From: Heracleum sosnowskyi
Lineage: Eukaryota; Streptophyta; Magnoliopsida; Apiales; Apiaceae
Length of the DNA stretch: 64,000 nt
Assembly (NCBI GenBank): GCA_030848705.1
Contig: JAUIZM010000016.1
Span: 1,860,001-1,924,000, forward strand
Reading direction: 5' to 3'
Both the position numbers and the translations under genes were made by a program. A model generated the notes under the pieces. It was not told where the DNA came from, ran no database searches, and saw only the letters and a list, made by a program, of their open reading frames with translations. Shown here in pieces: positions 10,156-23,600 of the stretch (its first letter is position 1; each line of letters begins with the position of its first letter).

Positions 10156-12398
10156 ATGTCTACTACACAGAAAGTGGGTGCAGTCAAAATCTCAATGTTC
10201 AGCAAGGAGAATTATCCTATGTGGAAGAAGAAAATGCTCCTATTTCTTAAAGTTGCTAATCCTAAATACTTTGATGTGCTGAAGAATGGTCCCAAAGTCC
10301 CTATGATTATTGAGGGAGAACTTATAGAGAATCAGATTGTTACTAGGGCTGCTAGGATGTACCCTAAGGATCCCAAGGACTACACTCCTGATGAAAAAGA
10401 GGATGTTACCTTGGATGCCTGTCTACAGTTGATCCTTGTTGATTGTCTTGATCCTATCATGCATAATCATGTCCTAAACTGTGATACTGCCAAACACATT
10501 TGGGTAACTATAGAGATAATCAATGAGGGGATGAAGGAAGTTAGAGAGAATAAGCTGGAAATTCTCACCTCTCAATATGAGCATTTCAGATCAAGCCCTG
10601 GTGAAGGTATCTCTGAGGTTTTTGAGAGATACAACAAATTAATCATTGATCTGAATCTCAATGGGAAGCGCTATACTATCAAGGAACTTAACAAGAAGTT
10701 CCTACTTACACTTCCACGTCATTTGGAGCACAAAATATCTGCCATTAGAGAAGCAAGAGATCTGGGAGAGATTGCTTTGGAAAGACTGTATGGTGTTCTG
10801 AAGACCTATGAGCTGGAGCAGATTCAACAGGATGAGTTATATGGAACTGGGAGGATAGTTAGTACTTCTACTGCATTGGCTGCTGAAGTCCCACAGAAAC
10901 TAGAAGTGAAGGCTGTTCAACCTTCCAGTTCTTACATGAATGTTATTGATGCTGAATTGGATTAACATCCATTGATCAATTTGGTGGTGACTTCTATTCT
11001 TTAGAGGAACTTGATCAGCTGGAGGATGGTGATTTGGCTTTGATAGTCAGGAAGTTTGGGAAGTTCAGATTCAAGAGGAATCCCAATCTTAAGTTCAGGC
11101 CCAGATTTCAGAGAGGTGGATCTTCCTCTTCAAGTAGCACAAGGGGTGGCTACAAAACTGGAACTGTGGATAGGAGTACAATCAGATGCTACAATTGCAA
11201 TGAGTTGGGTCACTTTGCTACTGAATGTAGAAAGCCAAAGCAAGTGACAAGAAACACATTTGATTATAGCAAGAAGAACAAGATTGGGAAAGCCTATGTT
11301 GCTGAAGGAAAGAGTTGGGATGACACTGACAGTGATGAAGAAGCAGGTGAGATTGGGAACCTTGCTTTAGTGGCTAAAGAGGCAAGCACTTCATCTGCAT
11401 ACATGTCAGAGGTAAAGTTCACTGACACTGAAATGATTCGTCATCTTAGTGGTACTATTTCTTGTGTACGCACTGAAAATGATAGAATAATTCTTTTGAA
11501 CACAGCTCTTGAACAGGAGATAAAAGAATTAAAACTAGTGCATGTTAATCAGGATGAACTTACTGAGAAAATAGCATTTCTTGAGAATAGGGTTAAATGT
11601 TATATTCAACTGGAAACCATTCTCAAGGAACAGAATAGTGAGCTGAAGACTAAAGTTAATGCTTACTTCAACTCTTGTAAGACTGCTAAAGAAATTATCA
11701 ATAAACAAAGTATTGGTCAGACCGTAGGAATAGGGTATGACTATAATGAGTCTATTGGTAAATTAAGCATAAATACCCCTAATAGAGTCAGTCCTGAAGA
11801 AAGGGGTATTCCTGATGTGCTTAAAGGTATTGATAAACCTTTCTTTAGAGAGTCCCAAGCAGATCCTCTGAATGAATACTCTATCATCATTGCAGATGAG
11901 ATACTTGAAGAAGATCTTGCTTTTGAAGTTGAACAGTCCAACAAGTGTGTGTCTGACAAACCAGTCAAAGTTGTTTCTGCAACGAAGACTAAGTCAGACA
12001 TTCATAAAGTGGATCAAAACAACTGTAGAACTAACATGCCTGCTGTTAATTCTTCTCATAAAGCATGTGGTGTGATTAATTGCATGTCTTGTGCTTTCAA
12101 TGTTATGTATGCTTATTTTAATAGTAAGCATGTATCTAGTGATAAGACTGTTCCACGTCAACATGTTAATAATAAGAAGCATGTTAAAGCCAAGACTACT
12201 AGTCCTCCTAAGACTAGAGTGGATTCATTTATCCCTAAGCCTACTCAGAAATGTGTTAAGGCTGGCTATAAATGGAAACCCTCTTTTGTGAAAGAGGTTG
12301 AAGTAGTTGTAGCTAAAAGGTTGTTTTTCCTGACAAAGGCCAGTTCTTTAAGTATGCCGGACCCAATCAAGTTTGGGTTCCGAGGAAGGACTAATTAA
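10156..12398 (+). pseudogene. Copia B gag, frameshifted
   Basis: The first part (10156-10965, 269 codons) starts MSTTQKVGAVKISMF and contains the UBN2-type capsid region. A one-base indel near 10963 shifts the frame; reading resumes as DLALIVRKFGKFRFKRN from about 11030. A CCHC knuckle, CYNCNELGHFATEC, lies at about 11188-11229. A coiled-coil-like stretch (ENDRIILLNTALEQEIKEL) follows at about 11477-11533. A second shift near 12300-12350 leads to the usual Gag tail resembling NQVWVP just before pol. Gag of this lineage packages the RNA; this copy cannot make it intact. Confidence 0.85.
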
Positions 12399-14205
12399 TT
12401 TGATATTGCAGGGAGTTAAACAGGTAAACCGTGTTATGTGGATTCTTGACAGTGGCTGTTCAAGGCATATGACCGGAGATAGAGCCCTGATATCAGATTT
12501 GGTTGAGAAAGCTGGCCCAGTAGTTACCTTTGGAGATAACAGCAAGGGTATTACGAAAGGATATGGTTGTTTGAAGTATGGAAATGTTATCATTGAAGAT
12601 GTATCATTTGTGGAAGGTCTGAAGTTCAATCTTCTCAGCATCAGTCATTTCTGTGACAGAGGATATGCTGTTTCCTTTGAAAGAGAGAAGTGTCAGATCC
12701 TTCACAAGAAGAATGGAAAGCCTGCTCTTCAAGGAGTAAGGAAAGGTGACTTGTTCATAGCTGATCTGCACTCTGGATCCAAAGATGAAGTTAATTGTTT
12801 TTATGCTAAAGCTTCATCAGATGAGAGTTGGCTTTGGCACAAAAAGATGTCTCACCTTAACTTCAAAACCATGAACTCTTTAGTTAAGAGGGAATTGGTT
12901 AGAGGTTTGCCTCAGATGGAATTTACACAGGAAGGACTGTGTGAGGCATGTCAGAAAGGAAAGTCAAAGAAAGCTTCTCACAAGGGCACTGACACATCAT
13001 CAATAACTGAACCACTTCAGCTGCTGCACATGGATTTGTTTGGTCCAGTTAATGTGATGTCCATGTCAAAGAAACAATATGCACTTGTGATTGTTGATGA
13101 CTTTTCAAAATATACATGGGTTTTATTCCTTCATTCCAAGGATGAGACCCCACACCTGGTGATTGACCATATAAAGTTGATTGAGCTGGATTCTAGATTC
13201 CCTGTTAGAGCCATAAAGTCAGATAATGGTACTGAATTCAAGAATGCAATCCTAAATGACTTTTGTGCTGATAAAGGAATAACAAGACAGTATTCTGCCC
13301 CGAGAACTCCTCAACAAAATGGAGTAGTGGAAAGAAAGAATCGTACTTTGATTGAAGCTGCTAGGACTATGTTAAGTGAGTCCAAACTTCCAACGTACTT
13401 TTGGGCTGAAGCAGCGAATACAGCTTGTTATACTCAGAATCGAACTTTAATCAACAAGGACTTAATGAAGACTCCGTATGAGATCATGAACAACAAGAAA
13501 CCAACTGTCAAGTACTTTCATGTATTTGGAGCAAAATGTTTTGTGCTTATAGATGATAATGTTAAACGTGGCAAGTTTGATGCCAAGGCACAAGAAGCTA
13601 TTTTTGTTGGTTATTCCAGAAGATCTTACAGGGTCTACTTGGTTGGCAGTCACACAGTAAAGGAAAGTGTCAATGTTACTTTTGATGACACTAAGTTCCC
13701 TAATATCCAAAAAGAAGACTCATCTGAAAAGCTGAAGTTTGATAACTTGCCAGAATCAGAATCAGATGATGTAGCCCCACCTGAAGTTATTGCTGGTAAT
13801 GATAATAACAATGATGATAATGATCATGGTGGTGGTGGAAACACTGATAACAATGGAGATACCACCAACACTGGAGAAGAATTATCAAGGCAATCAAGCA
13901 ACAACTCAGGGGGAGCAAATGAAGGATCATCTAGTCACTCACAACATCAAAGTGAATTTCAAGGCGAATCATCAAGATCAAATCTTCCAAGACAGACTGT
14001 ATGGAATAGAGCTCATCCCTTTGAGCTGATCATTGGTGATCTAGGTGTTGGAGTTAAAAATAGAAGTGCAACTCAGAATGAATGTCATTATTCAGCATTT
14101 CTATTTGAAATGGAGCCAAAGAAAACTGAGGAAGCACTGGCTGATCCAGATTGGGTGATTGCTATGCAAGATGAACTCAATCAGTTTGAACAACAGCAAG
14201 TCTAG
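12373..14205 (+). CDS. Copia B protease and integrase, ended by a nonsense codon
   Basis: Protease active site LDSGCSRHMTG lies at about 12440. The integrase zinc domain is HKKMSHLNFKTMN ... CEACQKGK (about 12838-12960). The catalytic core has [31 protein letters not shown] and [19 protein letters not shown] (about 13033-13350). A hydrophilic Asn/Asp-rich linker follows (13780-13990), then the start of the RT domain, QNECHYSAFLFEM. The frame ends at TAG 14203-14205 where relatives have Trp. The first ATG-like start is uncertain; the frame opens upstream through an ILQG motif at the gag-pol junction. Confidence 0.88.
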   Translation: MGSEEGLINLILQGVKQVNRVMWILDSGCSRHMTGDRALISDLVEKAGPVVTFGDNSKGITKGYGCLKYGNVIIEDVSFVEGLKFNLLSISHFCDRGYAVSFEREKCQILHKKNGKPALQGVRKGDLFIADLHSGSKDEVNCFYAKASSDESWLWHKKMSHLNFKTMNSLVKRELVRGLPQMEFTQEGLCEACQKGKSKKASHKGTDTSSITEPLQLLHMDLFGPVNVMSMSKKQYALVIVDDFSKYTWVLFLHSKDETPHLVIDHIKLIELDSRFPVRAIKSDNGTEFKNAILNDFCADKGITRQYSAPRTPQQNGVVERKNRTLIEAARTMLSESKLPTYFWAEAANTACYTQNRTLINKDLMKTPYEIMNNKKPTVKYFHVFGAKCFVLIDDNVKRGKFDAKAQEAIFVGYSRRSYRVYLVGSHTVKESVNVTFDDTKFPNIQKEDSSEKLKFDNLPESESDDVAPPEVIAGNDNNNDDNDHGGGGNTDNNGDTTNTGEELSRQSSNNSGGANEGSSSHSQHQSEFQGESSRSNLPRQTVWNRAHPFELIIGDLGVGVKNRSATQNECHYSAFLFEMEPKKTEEALADPDWVIAMQDELNQFEQQQV

Positions 14206-15419
14206 AAGCTGGTACCCAGGCCAAAGAACAAGAAAGTAGTTGGTACAAGATGGGTATACAGGAACAAGCTAGATGAGGATGGCATTGTTACAAGGAACAA
14301 GGCAAGACTGGTTGCACAAGGGTATTCTCAAGCTAAAGGCATTGATTATGATGAAACCTATGCACCAGTGGCTAGACTTGAGGCCATCAGGATGTTCTTA
14401 GCATTTGCTGCTTACTCCAATTTTAAAGTCTATCAAATGGATGTTAAGAGTGCATTCCTGAATGGTGAACTTGATGAAGAAGTTTATGTGGAATAACCCC
14501 TGGCTTTGAAAATCAGGAGCTGCTGGACTTTGTGTACTTTCTCTTCAAGGCTATCTATGGTCTCAAACAAGCCCCAAGAAAATGGTATGATACTCTCTCT
14601 GGTTTTCTTTTAGAAAATGGTTTTGTTAGAGGTATCATAGACAAAACTCTTTTTTCAAAGAAACACAAAAGTGATATGATATTAGTCCAAGTCTATGTGG
14701 ATGACATCATATTTGGGTCTACTAATGATAATCTCTGTAAGAGATTTGCTGAGCTAATGCAGAGTAAGTTTGAAATGAGTATGATGGGTGAGCTGAAGTT
14801 CTTTCTTGGATTGCAAGTAAGTCAAAGGTCAAATGGAATATTTATTTGTCAATCCAAGTATCTTAAAGAACTCCTCCAGAAGTATCACATGGAGGATTCA
14901 GCATCAGCAAGGACTCCATCTTCAACAGCAGTCAAACTTGGAGCTTCTGACAATTCTATCAAGGTAGATGTTACAAGCTACAGAGGTATGATTGGCTCCT
15001 TACTCTATCTTACTGCTAGTAGACCAGATATTATGTATGCTACATGCTTGTGTGCAAGGTTCCAAGCGGACCCTAGAGATGTACATCTCGTTGCTGTTAA
15101 AAGAATCTTGAGATATCTTAAGGGTACACCTAACTTAGGTATCTGGTACCCTAAAGATTCTGGTTTTAATCTTGTTGGATATACAGATTCTGATTATGCA
15201 GGTAGTGTTGTGGATAGAAAGAGTACCTCTGGGAGTTGTCAATTCCTAGGAGGTAGATTGATTTCCTGGTATAGCAAGAAACAACAAACAGTTTCCAATT
15301 CAACAGCAGAAGCTGAATATATTGCTGCTGGAAGCTGTTGTGCTCAGATTTTATGGATTAGGAATCAATTAAAGGACTATTGCTTTGCATTAGACAAAAT
15401 TCCCATTTTTTGTGATAAT
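14206..15419 (+). pseudogene. Copia B reverse transcriptase and first part of RNase H
   Basis: After the nonsense codon the RT reads on ([46 protein letters not shown]). At about 14494 a CAA-to-TAA change plus a one-base loss break the PPGFE motif. A 14532-15419 frame then gives [14 protein letters not shown], the YVDDIIFGS active site (about 14691) and RNase H ([38 protein letters not shown]). The frame is cut within IPIFCDNTS by copia C, so the apparent C-terminus VAQ is read from C's LTR. Confidence 0.9.
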
Positions 15420-15424
15420 ACAAG
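15420..15424. repeat. Left TSD of copia C (ACAAG)
   Basis: ACAAG immediately left of C's LTR is repeated at 27004-27008. Both belong to the codons of B's RNase H motif CDNTSAIAI. Confidence 0.97.
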
Positions 15425-16025
15425 TGTTGCCCAGTAAATAACAATTGTAGAAGGGGGGTTGAATACAATTGTATAAGATTCTCGACTTTATATAACACAA
15501 ATATGAAAGATCAATAACAATAACAATAACAGCTTTATTAACTTTGATATAAAACTGTTACAAACTCTCTTAAGAAATTCTGATGTTCTTAAGAGCTGCT
15601 AGCTTACAAAAACTCTCTCAAGAAATTCTGTTCTTAAGAGCTTCTCTCCGATTATGTTCTCTCTCGAATGAATACATAAATCGAAACCAAGACTGTGTTT
15701 ATATAGTGCACACAGCTTCTCTATCAATAATAAGATAAGTCCTAATCATAACAAAGATAGAAACATATCTTTAATCGATAGCTGCATTCTACAAACCAGG
15801 AACAAACTTCCATGTTTATCTAGACTCCAAATATAACTCGAAGTAGGAATCCTGATCAGCTTCAAATCCTGATGATCAAACCTGATCATAGTCTGAGTAG
15901 GAATCCTGATGATCAATAAGATACTGACGCTTGATCAAATACTGATGACCATGCAATACTGATGACGTCAGCAATCCTGATCAGTTGAGTCTAGCTTCTG
16001 ACGATCATTGAATTCTGATCTAACA
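15425..16025 (-). repeat. 3' LTR of copia C
   Basis: TGTTGCCCAG...GATCTAACA, 601 bp. A TATA box on the element strand (CTATATAAAC) lies at 15697-15706. Near 15845-15985 there are four AATCCTGAT words on the plus strand, which is ATCAGGATT on the element strand. The GTATTCAAC-C-run-CTTCTAC block is at 15442-15470 on the minus strand. Confidence 0.97.
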
Positions 16026-16040
16026 ATCTCCCCCAATCTC
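16026..16040 (-). other. Polypurine tract of copia C
   Basis: On the element strand GAGATTGGGGGAGAT directly precedes the 3' LTR, the expected plus-strand primer. Confidence 0.92.
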
Positions 16041-16134
16041 ATACTTTGTGAAATAAAGTATAGATTCCAAATATTCAATGATGTCAAAAACATGTATCAA
16101 AATGTACAAGTATCTTCAGAAACAACTTATCTGT

Positions 16135-19100
16135 TTAAGCTTTGTGATAGAACAGATTCATCTTCAAGAAGTTGGATAATAAACTTTCTTCTTTTTCTTC
16201 AAGAATTTGAATCAGTCTTTCCTTAAGATTTCTGAGTTCTTCATCTTCCTCATTAATCTGGTAGATAGCTGCTCTGAGATTCTGTATGGAGTTTCTCTGT
16301 AGACTGTGCTCTTCAAGCAAAAGATAAGCAATTTCCTTCCCATCAGGATTGAGAGAAAGATGAGTCATGCCAAAATTTACTTCTTTAACAGCAGTACCCC
16401 TTTGCATTTCCACATCCTGACCTCTTTGATTTAAGTACATGGGAGTATAATTACCATTGAAATTACTGTTTCCATCCAGTCTTCTTCTTATAGTTGACAA
16501 AATCATGTCACTCCATTCTTTGTACACTTGGTTCTTCCATCTTAACAGATAGTGAACATATTTCAGTTCCTGTATAGTTTTCATCAGCAGATCTTGAATA
16601 GATAGAATCTTCACACTACCATCTTTCATGAAGTACAGAAGCTTTTCTTTCTTTTCAAAACCATCATGACAATCTATAACTATATCAACAGCTAATAAAT
16701 TGTTCAGGTTTTCAGAAGTTAAAGTACCTCCAATTTCTGTCAAGGAGTAAGGATCAACATATGACATATTCAGATATTCACCATCTCTGTGTCCAATACC
16801 TCCTCTTGAATTACTTGACAATTGCTTCAGACTCGAAAACATCTTTAACCAGAGTGCTTTTGATCTAACCATCTCGGATAAATCAACAACACTTGAAGTG
16901 CTTGTAATAATTCCACCAGACTGAAAATTGATAGGTGTATCACAACTTAATGTGCTAATATGTTTCCACTTCTTGTCTTTCTCCTTTTCATGAGCGTAGC
17001 TTCTTTCAAGTAAAGATTCTTGTCTGCTTGAATTTCTCCATTTTCTTTTATTTGAAACTTTAAGCCTTTGTAGATAGAGATTAAAATCTTCATTTGTTCT
17101 CTTTGTAATATCTCTTCTTCTGGCTTCTTCTTCTTCATCTACTTCTTTGTTGTGACAATCAACAACAGTAGATAAGATTATCAAATCAACCTCTTGCAGA
17201 ATTTCAGATTCGTCAGGATCTTGAATATTGTCAGGATTAGAATCTTCAATTTGATTTGTATTGCTGAGAGTTGATTTACTTGATTTTCTTCTCAATTCAG
17301 GTTCTTCTTCAACAATTCCATCATCACCAAAAGTAGATCTGTCAGGAACTACTAGAGTTTGAATAGGTTCAGGAATTTCTTCAATTCTTAACCCTCTAGA
17401 CCTTGTCTGTCTAGGTACTGTTTGAGTTGAAGAACCTCTTTTACTTCTTCTAGCACCTCTCCTACCTCTGCTTCCTCTACCTCTAGCAGGAGCAGTATAG
17501 CTTTCCATTGTCTCTCTTTGTAGTCTCAAGAAATCTTCATGTGAGAGATCTGGATATTCTTCACTTGCTGTAGAGAGTGCTTTTCTTGCATATAATTGTT
17601 GAACTCTTTTATCAGTGTGATATAGAGTAACAATTCTGCCGTCTTTTGTAGAAAACTTCTGGAATAAATTTGATGCATCTTCAGGATTATCAATAATTAC
17701 ATCTTCATCACCTTCAGGAATTGTAGCAAGAATGTGTCCATGACCAGGTGTCAGGATTTGATCTTCCGTCAGGATCTGAGATTGCACCAATGTTCTTACT
17801 GTCTTAACTCCAGAATCAGAAACATGAGTTGACTGCGTTGTTTGACTTTGAGAAGTTTGGATTGTCTTCATAACAACAGCATCAGAGGTTTCTCCTTGTA
17901 TTGTTTTGTCACCACCATCATTTCCAGTATCATCATCATTATTCCTTAATACTAGATCAGGTGTACATTTTGTCTGAATAACCTTCTCCCCCTTTTTGAC
18001 ATCAGGATTTGACAATAATTGCAAAATTAAGGAAAGAGAGGCTTGAATTTCAGTTACCTTAGTATCCAGAGAATCAATTCTTTGATTGATTGAGGTTTGT
18101 TCTGAAACAACAGATTTCACTTGGGATTCCACTACCCTTAGTTGAAAAGTAGTAGGCACCTTTGTAAAATTAGTAAATATATCAGTCCTCACTTTTTCAG
18201 TTGAACCCTTGATAGAATCAATCTCACTTTTCAGGCTTTTGGATAACAGAGTAGTAGCCTTCAGATGATTCTTCAAGTCTTGATTCTCTATAGACTTCAC
18301 TGCATTATAGGCATGTTCAATAGCAGAAGAAAAACTGATAGATTCATCAGATTGATGCCATGAATTGTTCCATTCATTCTGTCTAAATGCCTCTGCAGGA
18401 TCAAAGGAAGGAGTAGAAAAATCTTGTCTCTGATCTTTCCCAGTGAAAGCTTTGCCAGCCATATACGTACTTGATGAACCAAAATTAGTTCCAAGACTAA
18501 TCTTGAGTGCTGTAGCAAGCTGTTCCTTCTCTTTTCTATTCTCATTATCATCATCACTATCATCATCAGAATTATCATCATCAGAACCATGAGATATATC
18601 AGGATCAGGAATTGCAATACCTTTCAGTTTATCCTGTGATTCTGAGATAGGATGATCTATTGGTCTTGAACGAAGTGGCTGTATCAAAATAGGTTCATTA
18701 TCAGGAGCACCACTAGCGTCAGGATGAACATCGTCAGGATTTGATATGCGTGCATCAGTAGTTGCTACCAATGGTTCTTGTGGAGCTTGAGGTTCAGAAG
18801 CTGCTTCAACACTTTGAGTTAAAGGTTCTTGTGTGCTTCCCTCATTGACAATGTTCTCGACCAATCTTTCAACAGAAGCTGTAGCTTTGCCTGCATCTTC
18901 ACTTTGAGAAGATGGTTCTTGTGTAGCTGGAATGTTGATGTCTTCATTCTCCCTTTGAGAAAATGGTTCTTGTGTGACCATTCCACTAGCTAAGCCTTCA
19001 CCCAAACTTTGATTGAGTGGTTCTTGTGTGGCAGGATCAACAGTAGCTGCTGAATTACTCTAAAATTCAGGTTCTTGTGGGCTTGATCCTTTCAGCTTCT

Positions 19101-19836
19101 TCTGTCTCTGATAGACTAACTCTTCTGCATTCCTCTTTTTCTTTGATGTAGGTGTAAGACCAACCAAAGAAGCAGTTGTAGATACCTTCTCCCAAGAATG
19201 TCCTCGAATTTGAGATGGAGAGGCTGGAGAGTCTGATATAGAGACAACTTTTGTTGCTGCATCAGGAATACTAACATCAGGATTTGATGTCTGAATATCA
19301 GTATCCTTCATTTGCACTGTCAAAGGAATATGATACCTGCTCTTTGATAATTTCCTTGTCTTTTGTGGTTTTGATGAAGGTACCACAGCTTTAGTAGCAG
19401 TATCAGCAACTTCCTTGTTCATATTCATCACAGAGGATATAGGTAAGTCATCCTCTGAATCACTTTCATCAATCAACCTTAACTTCCTTTTCACAGGAAC
19501 ATTCTTAACAACCTTATCAGCTTTCTTGACCAGGACCCCTTGTACACCCCCTTGTATCTTCTTTGTAGTGAGTGGTGTAGAGGAAAAATCCTTTGAACCT
19601 GATTGCCTTCCAGACACATCAGTTCTAGCTGATTTCTTTGATTTTACAACTAAAGTCTTTTGAGAGACAGCAGAGGTGGTTGTTAACTGTTTAGACTGTT
19701 TAGGTTGCATGCTTGTGTCAGGAACAAGGTGGGTTGGTCCTTGTACCATAGCATTAGAAAGTAGTCCATAACGAGTAGGCATTTTCTGATGTAAGAAAAA
19801 CCTAACCTCATCAGGAATAAAAGCATTTCCGCACAA
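16135..19836 (-). CDS. Copia C third ORF ('env-like' position), one amber codon
   Basis: About 1,233 codons in one frame, interrupted only by TAG at 19060-19062 (258 codons before it, 956 from the next ATG). The open frame begins with a TTG-type codon at 19836; no clear ATG precedes it, and the N-terminal domain seen in B and D is not evident here, so the ORF may be 5'-truncated. The product is hydrophilic, with Pro/Gln/Ser/Asp linkers rich in NPD, a coiled-coil-like segment (about 18290-18010), a motif LLSNPDVKKGE also found in D as LLSDDVKKGE, an arginine-rich RGR patch (about 17440-17500) and charged C-terminal helices. I see no signal peptide or transmembrane segment, so a viral envelope role is not supported. 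Function unknown. Confidence 0.8.
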
Positions 19837-20685
19837 AATATTTTGCCATATCAGGATTGAAAAAAAATATTCAATAAGATTAAAATAAAATTTTATTTAA
19901 GAAAACAAAATTTATTTTAACAATCCTGAATAGCGTTTTGGTTTAAGAAAAATAACCAAATTAATGGTCATAGAATTAAAACACGCTTACCAGCAAACGA
20001 GGCAAAAATATTTATGGAAAACCGAACCGTCTCCTTGAGATTGTAGAAATGACCTGCACCCTTAATACACATTCTCTATAAAAGAGAACTGTTAATCATA
20101 ATCATCATATATCTATTAAAACACAAACCCTCTCCAGAGAAAAACTTACGAAAACCTTTCACCTTCTTTGTTTTTCAATGGCTGCCATTATAATGCTTTT
20201 GAGAACTCGAGAATTAAGATTTGAAGCAATTAGGGTATGAAAGCACAGAGAGAGATAAAAACGAAAAACTGATGATGAGAGAGTAATGAAAGATGTAAAA
20301 CAATGAAAATTATTTTGTTAAAACAAAATATTACTCTCAATGACAGGTGGCAAAATATGATTTGTGCATAACTAATTAGTGGACAGATTACGTGTGTCAT
20401 TAAATAAAACTGCACCGCTTTTTATGTGTATGTATAGATATAACTATAAGAGAACAACACACGCGCGTATACAGTTGTCCTACTAAAACTCAATCGTCTA
20501 TTAGCAGATACGGACGAAAAATTAGGCACAAATTTAGCAATGAAAATACTGACCTGTACATCAGAATTGACCAGTTGACTTCCTGTCAGGAGTGAGTCCT
20601 ATCAGGATTTGAACGAAGATACATACCTTTCTGAATAACCATCAGGATTTGACAGTTATCAGGATTTCCTCTCTGTAGCTTTTCC
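19837..20685 (-). other. Copia C spacer between pol and third ORF
   Basis: About 850 bp with no convincing gene. It contains several ATCAGGATT words (19849, 20602, 20640, 20659 on the plus strand) and an AT-rich stretch near 19860-19920. On the element strand a leader-like pyrimidine-rich sequence lies around 20100-20180. Confidence 0.6.
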
Positions 20686-23600
20686 TCAGAAATTCTCAAA
20701 ATTCATCATTCCAAGTTCATTCACCAACTTATTGAAAGTAGCTTCAGGTAGTGGCTTGGTGAATATATCAGCTAGTTGTTGATCAGTAGGAACAAAGTGA
20801 AGTTCAATTGTTCCTTCCAGAACCTGTTCTCTTATAAAGTGATATCTGATACTTATGTGTTTAGTAAGAGAATGCTGAACTGGATTTCCTGTCATTGCAA
20901 TAGCACTTTGGTTATCACAATAAATAGGGATTTTTGAGTATGACAGGCCATAATCTAACAACTGATTTCTCATCCACATTATCTAAGCACAACAACTTCC
21001 TGCAGCAATGTACTCAGCTTCTGCAGTTGAAGTGGAAATAGATTTCTGCTTTTTACTGAACCATGAAACTAGTCTTCCACCCAAAAACTGACAACTTCCT
21101 GAAGTACTTTTCCTGTCTATTTTGCATCCTGCAAAATCAGCATCTGAATAACCACACAACCCAAAATCTGATTCCCTTGCATACCAAAGGCCAAGTGAAG
21201 GAGTGCCTTTGAGATATCTGAAAATTCTTTTGACTGCAATCAGATGTGGTTCTCTAGGTTTTGCTTGAAATCTTGCACACAGACAGGTTGCAAACATGAT
21301 ATCTGGTCTACTTGCAGTGAGATAGAATAAAGAGCCAATCATTCCTCTGTAGTGAGTTACATCTACCTCTTCACCTTGATCAGGATCAAGTTTGGTAGCT
21401 GTAGCTATGGGAGTTGAAGCAGGAGTACTGTCTTGCATGTTAAACCTTGTCAGTAAATTCCTTGTGTATTTAGACTGATTAATAAAAATCCCTTCATCAG
21501 TCTGTTTAACTTGAAGACCCAGAAAGTAACTCATTTCTCCCATCATGCTCATTTGATATCTTGACTGCATAAGCTTGGAAAACTTTTCACACAGCTTATT
21601 ATTTGTTGACCCAAAAATGATATCATCAACATAAATCTGAACTAACAGCAACTCCTTACCATGATTCAAATAAAATAGGGTTTTATCAATTGCACCTCTT
21701 TTGAATCCACTTTCCAGTAAGAATTGAGCTAAGGTTTCATACCATGCTCTTGGAGCTTGCTTTAGTCCATAAAGTGCCTTATCCAGTCTGTAGACATAAT
21801 CTGGATATTTAGGATCAATGAAACCAGGAGGTTGTTCAACATAAACTTCTTCCTCCAGTTCACCATTTAAGAAAGCACTTTTAACATCCATCTGGAAAAC
21901 CTTGAATTTCTTATGTGCTGCATAAGCAAGAAATATCCTGATGGCTTCTAGTCTTGCAACAGGAGCAAAAGTTTCATCATAGTCAATTCCCTCTTGTTGG
22001 GAATACCCCTTTGCAACTAGTCTAGCTTTATTTCTGATAATGACTCCATCAGAATCAGTCTTGTTCTTGAAAATCCACTTTGTACCAACAATTGATCTAT
22101 TCTTTGGTCTTGGTACCAGTTTCCAGACTTCATTCCTTTCAAATTCATTCAGTTCTTCTTGCATTGCAGTAACCCAATCAGCATCTTTAAGTGCATCTTC
22201 AACTTTCTTAGGCTCCTCCTTGGATAGAAAGTTATTGTATAAACATTCATTCTGAGTTGCACTTCTTGTTTGAACACCTGCATCAGGATCTCCAATTATC
22301 AAATCAGGAGTATGATCTTTTGTCCATTTCCTTACTGGTGTCAAATTGTTTCTTGAAGTAGATGCTCCCCCTGGATTGGTGTTATCTTGATTGAAAGAAT
22401 TTGATTGATTTGAAGCTCTCCCTGAATTATTGCTATTCTCTCCTGATGTGTTATCAGGATCTTCACTTGAATCAGTATCTGAAGAATTCTGTCCTGATGA
22501 TTGAGTTGACTCTGAACTTGTAGTTGAATGCCGTTGCTCCCCCTCAACATTAGCACTACTAGTTGTATTACTGTTGTTTGCATCATCAGTATTAGCACCA
22601 TCAGTACCTGGTGAGTCATCAGGATTTGGTGACCCGTCAGTACTGGATGAATGGACAGCTTCTGATTCACTTTCTTCAGGTTCCTTGGAAGCTTCATTTT
22701 CAAATAACAACCTATCATGCGAGTCTTCAATGATTCCAGTTATCTTCTTATCATCAAAAGATACATGAATTGACTCCATGACAGTTCTTGTTCTCAAATT
22801 AAAAACTCTGAAGGCTCTTGATGTAGGATAACCTATGAATATTCCTTCATCAGCCTTTGTTTCAAATTTCCCTAGCTGTTCAGGATGAGTTCTGAGAACA
22901 AAACATTTACAGCCAAACACATGCAAATGCTTCAGACTTGGTTTCTTCTCCTTGAGTGACTGATAAGGAGTAACACCATGCCTGTTTATCAATGTGAGAT
23001 TTTGTGTATAGCATGCTGTGTTGACTGCTTCTGCCCAGAAATATGTAGGTAATTTAGCTTCTTCCAACATAGTTCTGCCAGCTTCAATAAGAGTTCTATT
23101 CTTCCTTTCTACTACTCCATTTTGCTGAGGTGTGCCAGGAGCAGAGAATTGTTGAATGATTCCTTTGTATTTGCAGAACTCTTCCATCTTTGAATTCTTA
23201 AATTCAGTACCATTATCACTTCTCAGAATCTTGACTTTGTACTTTGTGGTTGTCTCAATCATCCTCACATGATCCAACAGAACTTCAGGAGTTTCATCTT
23301 TTCTGTGCAGAAAATACACCCAGGTGAATCTAGAATATTCATCAACAATTACAAGAGTGTACCTTTTCTTACTGATGGACATGATGTTGACTGGACCAAA
23401 CAGATCAAGATGTAGCATGTGATATGGTTCTTCAATAGAGGATTCTGATTTACTCTGGAATGATGTCCTTCTTTGTTTTGCTTTTTGGCATGCATCACAG
23501 AGTCCATCAGGTGTATATAAAACATTAGGTAATCCTCTTACTAACTCTTTCTTAACCAACTCATTGATGTTGCTGAAGTTGAGATGAGAAAGCTTCTTGT